A stretch of DNA of 64,000 bases from Hanstruepera ponticola (GTDB taxonomy: Bacteria > Bacteroidota > Bacteroidia > Flavobacteriales > Flavobacteriaceae). Positions 16,847 through 25,398 of this stretch are shown piece by piece. The stretch covers positions 18,023-82,022 of the forward strand of contig NZ_JABANC010000007.1 of assembly GCF_012931685.1 (NCBI RefSeq), given 5' to 3'. The first letter of the stretch is position 1; each line of letters opens with the position of its first letter. Under the pieces are notes generated by a model. The model ran no database searches. It had not been told where the DNA came from and saw only the letters and a program-made list of their open reading frames with translations. A program made the translations under genes and the position numbers.

Positions 16847-17479
16847 TTAAGGAATATTCAAATACTTATGAGTCTGAAGAGAAACTTTCCATTTCGGATG
16901 TTTCATAACATAATCTACAATTTCAGGAATTACCTTTTCGCGTTTACTCCATTCGGGTTGTAAGTATAAAATACAGTCTTTATTTGCTTTCGCGGCTTGT
17001 TCTTCGGCAAATTTAAAATCACTTTTATTATAAATAATGCATTTTAATTCATGTGCTTTTTGATAAATCTCTTCGGTAGGCAATTTGAGCTTTTTTGGTG
17101 ACAAACAAATCCAATCCCATTGTCCAGTTAACTTATAAGCACCTGAAGTTTCAATATGTGTTTGAACGCCTTTAGACTTTAGCTGTTGTGTTAACGGCCC
17201 CATATCCCATGTTAACGGTTCGCCACCTGTGACTACTATGGTATCACTATACTTAATGGCATTTTCAACTATCTTTTCAGTTTCAGTAGGTGGATGTAAT
17301 TCCGCCAACCAGCTTTCTTTAACATCGCACCAATGACAACCCACGTCGCACCCACCTATTCTTACAAAATATGCGGCAGTTCCTTTATGATAGCCCTCAC
17401 CTTGAATGGTGTAAAATTCTTCCATTAAAGGCAATAAAAGTCCTTTATCTATTAGCTCTTGTCTTTCACTTCGTGTCAT
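16847..17479 (-). CDS. queE: 7-carboxy-7-deazaguanine synthase (radical SAM)
   Basis: 210 aa from the ATG at 17479. It converts 6-carboxytetrahydropterin to CDG on the way to queuosine. FYTIQGEG (22-29) and the cluster cysteines C44, C48 and C51 (C-x3-C-x2-C, the radical SAM spacing) are present, with VTGGEPL and HIETSG further on. A TTG three codons upstream lies inside a -7 promoter element, so it cannot be the start if that promoter is real. No other queuosine genes are nearby. Confidence 0.93.
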   Translation of the reverse strand: MTRSERQELIDKGLLLPLMEEFYTIQGEGYHKGTAAYFVRIGGCDVGCHWCDVKESWLAELHPPTETEKIVENAIKYSDTIVVTGGEPLTWDMGPLTQQLKSKGVQTHIETSGAYKLTGQWDWICLSPKKLKLPTEEIYQKAHELKCIIYNKSDFKFAEEQAAKANKDCILYLQPEWSKREKVIPEIVDYVMKHPKWKVSLQTHKYLNIP

Positions 17480-17485
17480 AGCTTG

Positions 17486-17493
17486 CAAAGATA
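17486..17493 (-). promoter_or_regulatory. -7 promoter element of queE, leaderless transcript suggested
   Basis: The minus strand reads TATCTTTG, a full match to TAnnTTTG, ending only 7 bases before the ATG at 17479. Transcription would begin at or within a few bases of the start codon. No TTG at -33. Confidence 0.5.
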
Positions 17494-17594
17494 GTTATTA
17501 AGTTGAAAGCTAATGCTCTGAATTCGTAAGATTTTGTTTAGAATAGTTTCTGTATATAGGCATAAGATTAGTATTTTTATGGAAATTTTTGAAA

Positions 17595-19130
17595 ATGAGT
17601 AGACAGGAAGAATTCTTTAAACATATAACGGAAGGGAATACCAACAAAGGTGAATATATAACTTTAGGCTCTGCTATGTTAGATGGGACAACCGTTAAGA
17701 ATGCCTTTGTGAATGTTCCACTAAAAACCATGAATAGACATGGTTTAATTGCTGGAGCGACAGGTACAGGAAAAACAAAAACTCTACAAGTTTTAGCAGA
17801 AAACCTTTCAGAAAAAGGCGTACCTGTTTTATTGATGGATATAAAAGGGGACTTAAGTGGATTGGCGCAACCAAGTCCAGGACATCCAAAAATCGATGAA
17901 CGTCATGAAGCCATTGGCCTTCCCTTTAATCCTAAAGCTTTTCCGGTTGAAATTTTAACACTTTCAGAACAAAATGGTGTGCGCTTACGTGCGACAATTA
18001 GTGAATTTGGACCCGTATTAATCTCTCGAATTTTAGATGTTACTGAAACACAAGCCGGCATTATTTCTGTAATATTTAAATACTGCGATGACAACAAATT
18101 ACCCTTGTTGGATTTAAAGGATTTTAAGAAAATACTACAATATGCTACTAGTGATGGAAAAAAGGAATTCGAAAAAGCCTATGGAAGAATTTCTACGGCG
18201 TCAACTGGTGCCATTTTGCGCAAAATAGTTGAGATAGAACAACAGGGAGGTGAGCTGTTTTTTGGCGAAAAATCATTTGAAGTAGACGATTTGTTACGTA
18301 TTGACGAAAATGGCAGAGGCTATATAAATATTATTCGGTTAACCGATATTCAAGATAAGCCAAAACTGTTCTCAACCTTTATGTTGAGCCTATTGGCTGA
18401 AATATATTCTACATTTCCTGAACAAGGCGATTCGGGAAGACCTGAACTCATTATGTTTATTGATGAGGCTCATTTAATATTTAATGAAGCCTCAAAAGCA
18501 TTGTTAAATCAAATTGAAAGCATCGTTAAACTCATCCGTAGTAAAGGTGTTGGGTTGTATTTTGTTACTCAAAACCCAACGGATGTACCTGAAGCGGTTT
18601 TAAGTCAATTGGGATTGAAAGTGCAACATGCGTTACGCGCTTTTACGGCTAAAGATAGAAAAGCCATAAAATTGACTGCTCAAAATTATCCTGATACAGC
18701 ATATTACGATACAGCCGACGTTTTAACCTCATTGGGAACTGGTGAAGCATTGGTTTCTGCATTAAATGAAAAAGGGAGACCGACACCATTGGCAGCAACT
18801 ATGATGCGCGCACCCATGAGTCGTATGGACATTTTAACGGATACAGAATTGAGAAATCTATTATCTGATTCTGATTTAGTTAAAAAATACAACGAAGAAA
18901 TTGACCGAGAAAGTGCTTATGAAATGCTTAACAAAAAAATAGAACAAGCCGAAGCCGAAGCAGCTAAAGAAAAAGCAAGAAAGGAAAAAGAAGCACTTAA
19001 AAAAGCTGAATCCAAAAGAAAAAATGGAAGCACCAGAAAAAGTACACGTATGAACCCAATTGTTAAAGTATTGACAAGCGCTACTTTTATTAGAAGTGTT
19101 TTTGGTATACTTACAAAAGTCATGAAATAA
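17595..19130 (+). CDS. HerA-like ATPase of the DUF853/YjgR type
   Basis: 511 aa from the ATG at 17595; a TTG two codons earlier is a weaker start. P-loop GATGTGKT at about 55-62, the Walker B region LIMFIDEAHLIFNEAS, and a sensor segment YFVTQNPTDVP identify the family of HerA-type helicase-like ATPases known as DUF853 or YjgR. The C-terminus is a charged helix (EQAEAEAAKEKARKEKEALKK) and ends in a hydrophobic/basic tail. Its cellular role is unknown. It is transcribed away from queE from a shared 115-base region. Confidence 0.88.
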   Translation: MSRQEEFFKHITEGNTNKGEYITLGSAMLDGTTVKNAFVNVPLKTMNRHGLIAGATGTGKTKTLQVLAENLSEKGVPVLLMDIKGDLSGLAQPSPGHPKIDERHEAIGLPFNPKAFPVEILTLSEQNGVRLRATISEFGPVLISRILDVTETQAGIISVIFKYCDDNKLPLLDLKDFKKILQYATSDGKKEFEKAYGRISTASTGAILRKIVEIEQQGGELFFGEKSFEVDDLLRIDENGRGYINIIRLTDIQDKPKLFSTFMLSLLAEIYSTFPEQGDSGRPELIMFIDEAHLIFNEASKALLNQIESIVKLIRSKGVGLYFVTQNPTDVPEAVLSQLGLKVQHALRAFTAKDRKAIKLTAQNYPDTAYYDTADVLTSLGTGEALVSALNEKGRPTPLAATMMRAPMSRMDILTDTELRNLLSDSDLVKKYNEEIDRESAYEMLNKKIEQAEAEAAKEKARKEKEALKKAESKRKNGSTRKSTRMNPIVKVLTSATFIRSVFGILTKVMK

Positions 19131-19161
19131 TAAAATCTAAATTTAAACTGAAATAACAGAC

Positions 19162-19713
19162 ATGAATAAAATTTTAATACCTCTTATATTAACCCTATTA
19201 GTATTTGTTGGATGCAGTAAACAAGAGGATCCATTTTTAATAAGTAAAAAAAGCATTGGTCTTCTTAATGATTCAACCCAAGTAAAAGATCTAAAAACTA
19301 TTTACAAAAATGATTCCTTGGGTTTTGTAAAGAACAACAATCAGTTTATTGATGATGGTCGAGACATTGAAGTATTTGATACTTCAGGGAAACCATTGTT
19401 AGTATTAACACCTAGTAAAGTTTCTGACTCAACTGCAACAATAGCAACTATTAAAATTATAGATTCACGTTATAAAACAGCAAAAGGCTTATCAACGAAT
19501 AGCACATTTGGAGATATAAAAAACAACTATAAAATATCAAGTATTCAAAACACCTTTAAAAATGTCGTTGTTTTTGTTAATGAAATAGACGCCTTTTTTA
19601 CAATTGATAAAAAAGAATTACCAGCCGAATTACAATTCAATTTAAACGCTGAAATTGAAGCCATTCAAATTCCAGAGAAAGCAAAGATTAAATATTTTAT
19701 GATTGGATGGTAA
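19162..19713 (+). CDS. Lipoprotein of unknown function
   Basis: 183 aa. MNKILIPLILTLLVFVGC is a lipoprotein signal peptide with the lipidated Cys at residue 18. The body is small, with DTSGKPLLVLTPS and repeated beta-type segments; no family was recognised. It begins 31 bases after the HerA-like gene and is followed 22 bases later by the YitT gene, so it may belong to a longer rightward transcript. Confidence 0.75.
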   Translation: MNKILIPLILTLLVFVGCSKQEDPFLISKKSIGLLNDSTQVKDLKTIYKNDSLGFVKNNNQFIDDGRDIEVFDTSGKPLLVLTPSKVSDSTATIATIKIIDSRYKTAKGLSTNSTFGDIKNNYKISSIQNTFKNVVVFVNEIDAFFTIDKKELPAELQFNLNAEIEAIQIPEKAKIKYFMIGW

Positions 19714-19735
19714 AACGAGACCTTAAAAGACCTTA

Positions 19736-20710
19736 ATGAAATCATCAATAGTTTCTAAATTACTCACTTTTGTTGCCAAGAAAAAGCTTGAAGCGCAAAA
19801 TGCTTCAAAAGATATTTCTAATAAGCAACTTGTTCCGCTTATAAGAAGTTTACAGGTAGAATTAAGCCATGCTGTCAAGGAATCTATATTTATTATCATT
19901 GGCGTGTTTTCAGCTGGATTTGGTTTAAAAGGATTTCTTTTACCCAATCGTTTTATTGATGGTGGTGCCACCGGAATTAGCTTACTTCTTGAAATAGTCA
20001 CGGAAATTCCATTAAGTTATTTTCTTATTCTAGTTAATATCCCTTTCATCATTTTGGGTGCCAAAATGTTCAATGTAAAATTCGCCATTAAAAGCATTGT
20101 AGCCATTATGCTTTTAGCGTTTGTAGTACACTATATTGATTACCCAACCATAACAGATGACAAGTTGCTTATTGCCGTATTTGGCGGATTCTTTCTTGGA
20201 CTAGGTATTGGTATGGCCATGAGAGGAGGCAGCGTAATTGATGGCACCGAAGTTTTGGCTATTTTTTTAAGCAGAAAACTTTCATTAACCATTGGAGATG
20301 TTTTGCTTTTAATTAATCTAATTATTTTTTCATTTGGAATTTACGTACTATCCATAGAAACTGGACTTTACGCTATGCTAACCTATTTAGCAGCTGCCAG
20401 AACAGTGGACTTTGTTGTTGATGGTGTAGAAGAATATGTTGGCGTAACTATAATTTCTGCTCATCATGAAGACATAAAAATCATGCTAATTGATAAATTA
20501 AGACGTGCGTGCACAATATATGAAGGAAAAGGTGGTTATGGAAAAAATGGCGTTAGCACCAAACGAGATATTATTTATACAGTTACCACGCGTTTAGAGT
20601 TAGCAAAATTAGAAACTGAAATAGATAAAATTGATAAAGAAGCCTTTATTATAAAAGGGTTAGTAAAAGACATTAAAGGCGGTATGATAAAAAAACGCCC
20701 TCTTAAGTAA
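19736..20710 (+). CDS. YitT family membrane protein with C-terminal DUF2179 domain
   Basis: 324 aa. About 55 polar N-terminal residues precede five or six membrane segments (for example SIFIIIGVFSAGFGLKGFL, YFLILVNIPFIILGA, LLIAVFGGFFLGLGIGMAM). The hallmark FLLPNRFIDGGATGIS is present, as is RGGSVIDGTEVLA. The soluble C-terminal domain (about 235-315, VTIISAHHEDIKIML and RACTIYEGKGGYGK) is DUF2179. The transported substrate of this family is not established. One base separates it from the cupin gene. Confidence 0.9.
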   Translation: MKSSIVSKLLTFVAKKKLEAQNASKDISNKQLVPLIRSLQVELSHAVKESIFIIIGVFSAGFGLKGFLLPNRFIDGGATGISLLLEIVTEIPLSYFLILVNIPFIILGAKMFNVKFAIKSIVAIMLLAFVVHYIDYPTITDDKLLIAVFGGFFLGLGIGMAMRGGSVIDGTEVLAIFLSRKLSLTIGDVLLLINLIIFSFGIYVLSIETGLYAMLTYLAAARTVDFVVDGVEEYVGVTIISAHHEDIKIMLIDKLRRACTIYEGKGGYGKNGVSTKRDIIYTVTTRLELAKLETEIDKIDKEAFIIKGLVKDIKGGMIKKRPLK

Positions 20711-20711
20711 T

Positions 20712-21077
20712 ATGAAAAAATATAGCGTACAAACATCTCCTTTTATTGTTTCAACTACAGATGGAAAAATTATAAAAGAACATTTTGGCTTGGCGAGCAC
20801 TGGTAATTCAGATATTAGCATTGCACATATGATTGCGCCTCCAGGTTGGAGCGAACCATTTCAAACACCAGAATTTGATGAATTTACATTTATTATAAAA
20901 GGGAAAAAGCAGTTTATTATTGAAGGCGAAACTATCGTTTTAGAAGCTGGTCAATCCATAAAAATCACCAAAAACACTAGAGTTCAATACTCCAACCCTT
21001 TTAATGAACCTTGTGAATATTTAGCCATCTGTAAACCCGCATTTTCTATAGATTTAGTAAATAGAGAACCATCGTGA
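20712..21077 (+). CDS. Small cupin-domain protein
   Basis: 121 aa, a single cupin barrel (about 30-110) with FDEFTFIIKGKKQFIIEGETIVLEAGQSI. The metal-binding His residues of typical cupins are mostly replaced: the first motif has PEFDEFTFIIKG, not HxH. It may therefore bind no metal or act as a sensor or isomerase-like protein. The stop overlaps the start of the next gene by 4 bases (GTGA). Function unknown. Confidence 0.8.
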   Translation: MKKYSVQTSPFIVSTTDGKIIKEHFGLASTGNSDISIAHMIAPPGWSEPFQTPEFDEFTFIIKGKKQFIIEGETIVLEAGQSIKITKNTRVQYSNPFNEPCEYLAICKPAFSIDLVNREPS

Positions 21078-21898
21078 TTGTCATTCAAAAATTAATAGGC
21101 TTGTTTATTAACATCGTTAGTTTATTCTCCAAAAAATTAGGAGCAAGATTAGCTTTATTTTTATTTACGAGACCTTTAAAAGGCCGAATAAATGAAGAAC
21201 AATCTGATTTTTTAGGGACCTCATTTAGGGAGGAACTCTTGGTGAATGGTACACCCGTGATGACCTATCGTTGGTTGGGAAAAGGCAGAACCATACTGTT
21301 AGCTCATGGTTGGGAAAGTAATTCGGCTAGATGGCAATATTTGATTGAGCCATTAAAAAAACTTAACTATAATATTATTGCTCTTGATGCTCCAGCGCAT
21401 GGGAGATCAGGAAGTAGTCGCTTTAATGCTTTGCTTTATGCTGAATTCATACAAGGTGTTGCAAAAAAATTTAAACCAGACATCATTATTGGACATTCTG
21501 TTGGAGGCATGGCTTCAGCTTTTTCACAAAGCAATTCTGAAAATTCTAATTTAAAAAAACTTATTTTAATTGGTTCTCCATCAGAATTTACAGATGTATT
21601 AAAACGCTATTTTAAAATGATGGGCTACAGCAAGCGTACAAAAAATGCCATAACTGCGTTAATAAAAAAAAGGTTTAATGTTGAAACTATTTCTTTTTCA
21701 ACTGCCAAACAATTAGAATTGCTAAATCTAGAAGGATTAATTATTCATGACGAAAAAGATGATGTCATCCCATATCATGATGCCATCCTTATCAACAAAA
21801 GCCTTAAAAACAGTAAACTTATTACAACCTCTGGATTAGGTCATTCTATGAATGACGAAAGCATTTCAAACCACATCTATGAGTTTATAGAGAGTTAA
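21074..21898 (+). CDS. Alpha/beta hydrolase
   Basis: 274 aa, starting with GTG inside the cupin stop (overlap GTGA). A hydrophobic N-terminal segment (about 3-35) may anchor it to the membrane. The fold is shown by LLAHGWESNSARW (oxyanion HG), nucleophile Ser in GHSVGGMAS, acid Asp in HDEKDDVIPY, and His in GLGHSMND. It could be an esterase or lipase-like enzyme; substrate unknown. Translational coupling suggests a shared task with the cupin protein. Confidence 0.88.
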   Translation: MIVIQKLIGLFINIVSLFSKKLGARLALFLFTRPLKGRINEEQSDFLGTSFREELLVNGTPVMTYRWLGKGRTILLAHGWESNSARWQYLIEPLKKLNYNIIALDAPAHGRSGSSRFNALLYAEFIQGVAKKFKPDIIIGHSVGGMASAFSQSNSENSNLKKLILIGSPSEFTDVLKRYFKMMGYSKRTKNAITALIKKRFNVETISFSTAKQLELLNLEGLIIHDEKDDVIPYHDAILINKSLKNSKLITTSGLGHSMNDESISNHIYEFIES

Positions 21899-21920
21899 AT
21901 TTTTAATCAACTGACTGACT

Positions 21921-22490
21921 GTGAATAATCATTTAGAACATATTAAATACGCATACAACAGTAGTACAAATTGTTCCTTTTACTCATATAATATTTTTAA
22001 AATAAATCATAAAAAAATAGAATTAGATGATATTTTTAATTTCGATCTACTCTTAATCGGAGATTATAGTAAATTAAAAAAACATCAAAGCGAACGTGTG
22101 ATAAATGAAGGCTTGTTTTCATCAAAACATACATATAAAACTAAAGTAATCGATGCTTATGGCCCTGTAATAAAATCAACGATAACAAGTAATGATTTTA
22201 AAAAACTCAGTTATGAAATGTTTGAGAAAAAAATGAACTCAATTATAGACCTTATGTACAATAGAAAAGATTTGCATGAAGCTGATGATTTATATAATTT
22301 TTTTAATCAATCTTTAATTGATCTTGAAAATTTTAATCTAGAAAATTGTGATTTTTATTTTTTGGACTCAAATTTATTTAGCAACACAAGAAAGCATAAG
22401 TTATCATTCATCTATTCCTATTTTATTTCAATAGTTGGTATCAATCCAGATTTAAATACTTTTTTCATCTTAAACTTTGGTAATGATTAA
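21921..22490 (+). CDS. Hypothetical protein of unknown family
   Basis: 189 aa with a GTG start at 21921; no better start is visible. It is soluble, rich in Asn, Lys, Phe and Tyr, with no signal peptide or membrane segment. I recognise no motif. It follows the hydrolase gene by 22 bases on the same strand. Local base composition is even more AT-rich than its neighbours, which may indicate an acquired or relaxed gene. It ends with FILNFGND. Confidence 0.6.
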   Translation: MNNHLEHIKYAYNSSTNCSFYSYNIFKINHKKIELDDIFNFDLLLIGDYSKLKKHQSERVINEGLFSSKHTYKTKVIDAYGPVIKSTITSNDFKKLSYEMFEKKMNSIIDLMYNRKDLHEADDLYNFFNQSLIDLENFNLENCDFYFLDSNLFSNTRKHKLSFIYSYFISIVGINPDLNTFFILNFGND

Positions 22491-22611
22491 AAAAGCATGT
22501 CAAACGATGCATTAATTAATTAATTGTTTTTGAATAAATTCAAGTTCCCTTTATAATATTTCGGTATTTTTGATTTCTAAAACCATTAATGATTCTTCAC
22601 AAATTCTTTTT

Positions 22612-23367
22612 ATGAACGAAAATTTAATCAGACTCAACAAATATTTAAGTGAAGCTGGCTATTGCTCACGTCGTGCAGCGGACAAACTTATAGATGCAGG
22701 TCGCGTTACAATTAATGGTGAAGTGCCAGAAATGGGAACCAAAGTAAGTCCTGATGATGTGGTATGCGTGGATGGTAAAGAAGTGAAGAACAACAAAAAT
22801 AAATTTGTATATCTAGCTTTCAATAAACCTATTGGCATTGTTTGCACTACAGACACACGCGTTGAAAAAGATAATATCATAGATTTTATAAATTATCCGA
22901 AACGTATTTTTCCCATTGGTCGATTAGATAAACCCAGTGAAGGCTTGATTTTTTTAACCGATGACGGTGATATAGTCAACAAGATTTTACGTGCCAGTAA
23001 TAATCATGAAAAAGAATACATTGTAACTGTTGACAAGCCTATTTCTCAAACTTTTATAGAACGTATGGCAAATGGCGTTCCTATCATGGATACCGTTACC
23101 AAAAAATGCTATGTTGAAAAGTTAGATTCACACACATTTAAAATTATTCTCACACAAGGTTTAAACAGACAAATTAGACGTATGTGTGAATATTTAAACT
23201 ATGAAGTGCAAACACTAAAACGTGTACGCATCATGAATATTTTACTGGATGTTCCTGTTGGAAAATATAGAGAATTTACAGATAGTGAATTAAAAGAACT
23301 TAATACATTATTGGAAGAATCTACTAAAACATTTGTTCCAAAATCTCATTCAAGACGCTCAAAATAA
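22612..23367 (+). CDS. rluF: 23S rRNA pseudouridine synthase, RluF type
   Basis: 251 aa from the ATG at 22612; a TTG start 14 codons earlier would add residues before the S4 domain. The S4-like RNA-binding domain (about 5-60, IRLNKYLSEAGYCSRRAADKLI) is followed by the catalytic domain with GRLDKPSEGLIFLTDDGD (catalytic Asp) and GLNRQIRRMCEYLNYEV. These features match the family that modifies U2604 of 23S rRNA (RluF), with the closely related RluB/E as an alternative. The C-terminal tail is basic (SHSRRSK). Confidence 0.88.
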   Translation: MNENLIRLNKYLSEAGYCSRRAADKLIDAGRVTINGEVPEMGTKVSPDDVVCVDGKEVKNNKNKFVYLAFNKPIGIVCTTDTRVEKDNIIDFINYPKRIFPIGRLDKPSEGLIFLTDDGDIVNKILRASNNHEKEYIVTVDKPISQTFIERMANGVPIMDTVTKKCYVEKLDSHTFKIILTQGLNRQIRRMCEYLNYEVQTLKRVRIMNILLDVPVGKYREFTDSELKELNTLLEESTKTFVPKSHSRRSK

Positions 23368-23447
23368 GACTACTTAAGATGTTAATTTATTATTAATTAA
23401 CAGCAGCTTTATCATTCTGATTGGTAACTTTAAGAAAACTAACAACC

Positions 23448-24017
23448 ATGAAAGCACTATTAATTGTTTTTTTTCTGTCATCTTTCTGCTCATTTTCTCA
23501 ATATGAATTCACAAGTAGTAAAGACTTTCCATTTGGGCAGCCGAACCCTGAAGCTCCCAATCAAATAACTGATTATGCGCCAATGATTGGTAGCTGCAAT
23601 TGTACCTCTACAAAACGTAATCAAGATGGCTCTTGGACTGATCCCGAAGCCATGACTTGGACATGGAAATATATTATGAATGGCATGGCCGTTCAAGATG
23701 AAACACTTAAATCAGATGGCTCACATTCTGGGAGTATACGGCAATATATTGCTGACAGCAGCAGATGGTATGTACACTGGTATAGCTCCAAGACTCCCTC
23801 AACAAAATTCCCAACATGGGAAGGCAATAAACAAGAAAATGGTAATATCGTTTTATACAGAGAACAGGCAGCACCAAATGGCACTGAAGGCTTTTTTAGA
23901 TTAACTTTTTATGATATTAGTAAAACGGGTTATAAATGGGTTGGTGAATGGGTTGACAAATCAGAATCCGTAGTTTTTCCAACTTGGAAGATAGATTGCG
24001 TTCGAGACGAGAATTAG
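23448..24017 (+). CDS. Secreted protein of unknown function
   Basis: 189 aa from the ATG at 23448 (a TTG nine codons earlier would hide the signal peptide). Signal peptide [18 protein letters not shown]. The mature part is Trp-rich ([41 protein letters not shown]) and looks like a small beta-barrel or lipocalin-like fold. Two Cys in GSCNCTS could bind metal or form disulphides. The pattern resembles DUF1579-type proteins, but this is a weak match by eye. It lies 13 bases before the VOC gene. Confidence 0.6.
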   Translation: MKALLIVFFLSSFCSFSQYEFTSSKDFPFGQPNPEAPNQITDYAPMIGSCNCTSTKRNQDGSWTDPEAMTWTWKYIMNGMAVQDETLKSDGSHSGSIRQYIADSSRWYVHWYSSKTPSTKFPTWEGNKQENGNIVLYREQAAPNGTEGFFRLTFYDISKTGYKWVGEWVDKSESVVFPTWKIDCVRDEN

Positions 24018-24030
24018 TCTATATTTGAAT

Positions 24031-24453
24031 ATGTCAAAGCTCTCACCATTTCACATCGCTATTCCTGTTCATAATTTAAATGAGTCTAGAATTTTTTATC
24101 GCGATATATTAAACTGCGAAGAAGGCAGAAGTAGTGACCATTGGGTTGATTTCAATTTATTTGGTCATCAATTGGTAATTCATTACAAACCAAAATCAAA
24201 AGAAGAACTTCAAACCAATACTGTTGATGGTAAAAATGTACCTATCCCTCATTACGGTGTTGTATTACCTTGGGATACGTTTCGTGAATTTGCTGAAGAT
24301 TTAAAAAATAAAGGCATCCAATTCATCATTGAGCCTTATGTTCGTTTTGAAGGTCAAACAGGCGAACAGGCTACGATGTTTTTCCTAGATCCAGCAGGAA
24401 ATGCTTTAGAGTTTAAAGCTTTTAAAGACATAGATCAGTTGTTTGCTAAATAA
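24031..24453 (+). CDS. VOC superfamily protein (glyoxalase/dioxygenase fold)
   Basis: 140 aa from the ATG at 24031. [22 protein letters not shown] is the typical first beta-alpha-beta of the VOC fold, and [15 protein letters not shown] the last. Candidate metal ligands are His9, His48/His53-region and the Glu of LEFKAF. Members include glyoxalases, dioxygenases and resistance proteins; the substrate cannot be predicted. It converges on folD with 2 bases between stops. Confidence 0.85.
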   Translation: MSKLSPFHIAIPVHNLNESRIFYRDILNCEEGRSSDHWVDFNLFGHQLVIHYKPKSKEELQTNTVDGKNVPIPHYGVVLPWDTFREFAEDLKNKGIQFIIEPYVRFEGQTGEQATMFFLDPAGNALEFKAFKDIDQLFAK

Positions 24454-24455
24454 TC

Positions 24456-25337
24456 TTATTTATTATTGTGAATTTCCCTAGCCAACAACGTATTTTTTAA
24501 CAACATAGCAATTGTCATTGGTCCTACACCGCCAGGAACTGGCGTAATAAAACTAGCTTTTTTGCTAACATTTTCAAAGTCCACATCTCCTGTAATAACA
24601 TAACCTTTTGGTGAAGTTTCATCTTGAACTCTTGTAATTCCAACATCAATAATTACAGCATCATCTTTTACCATTTCAGCCTTCAAGAAATTAGGGACTC
24701 CAAGTGCCGATATAATAATGTCAGCTTGAGAAGTAATTTGAGTTATATTCTTTGTGTGACTATGTGTAAGTGTTACAGTTGAATTTCCGGGAAACCCTTT
24801 TCTACCCATTAAAATACTCATTGGTCTTCCTACAATATGACTTCTCCCTATTACAACTGTATGCTTTCCCTTTGTATCTACATTGTATCTATCTAACAAC
24901 TCCAAAATACCAAATGGTGTTGCTGGAATAAACGTGGACATGTCAAGTGCCATTTTACCGAAATTCATAGGATGAAAACCATCCACATCCTTATCTGGAT
25001 GAACAGCCATTAAAACTTTTTGAGTATTAATCTGACGTGGCAAAGGCAATTGAATAATAAATCCATCAATATCTGGGTTTTCATTTAATTCTTCAATTTT
25101 ATCTAATAATTCAATTTCACTAGTTGTATTTGACATACGAACCATGGTCGACTCAAAACCAACGCGCTCACAAGCCCTGACCTTACTGCCTACATACGTC
25201 AAACTAGCGCCATCATTACCGACAATAACTGCTGCCAAATGCGGAACTTTCTCTCCTTTGGCTTTCATTTTTTTAACCTCTTCGGCTATTTCGTTTTTGA
25301 TGTCGTTACTTACTTTTCTTCCGTCTAAAATGGTCAT
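24456..25337 (-). CDS. folD: Bifunctional methylenetetrahydrofolate dehydrogenase/cyclohydrolase
   Basis: 293 aa. It interconverts 5,10-methylene-THF and 10-formyl-THF. Seen: substrate-site YVGSKVRACERVG (catalytic Lys), QLPLPRQIN, DVDGFHPMNFGKM, the NADP loop VIGRSHIVGRPMS, and the C-terminal signature PGGVGPMTIAMLL. Length matches the family. It follows ffh on the same strand after the ffh terminator, so it probably has its own promoter. Confidence 0.96.
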   Translation of the reverse strand: MTILDGRKVSNDIKNEIAEEVKKMKAKGEKVPHLAAVIVGNDGASLTYVGSKVRACERVGFESTMVRMSNTTSEIELLDKIEELNENPDIDGFIIQLPLPRQINTQKVLMAVHPDKDVDGFHPMNFGKMALDMSTFIPATPFGILELLDRYNVDTKGKHTVVIGRSHIVGRPMSILMGRKGFPGNSTVTLTHSHTKNITQITSQADIIISALGVPNFLKAEMVKDDAVIIDVGITRVQDETSPKGYVITGDVDFENVSKKASFITPVPGGVGPMTIAMLLKNTLLAREIHNNK

Positions 25338-25371
25338 CTGTTGAAATTTGATTAATAGTTTTTATAAATAA

Positions 25372-25398
25372 AAAAACATGAGTTACCTCATGTTTTTC
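25372..25398 (-). terminator. Terminator of ffh that includes the stop codon in its loop
   Basis: On the minus strand AAAACATGAG pairs with CTCATGTTTT followed by T residues. The loop contains the TAA stop of ffh (25385-25383), so the last codons of the gene form the 5' arm. Confidence 0.75.

Noticed and set aside
22570..22611. Longer N-termini starting with TTG for several genes (rluF, HerA-like, queE, the secreted protein at 23448, VOC, TPR kinase)
   Set aside because: In each case an ATG a few codons later fits the domain start, the signal peptide or the promoter position better.
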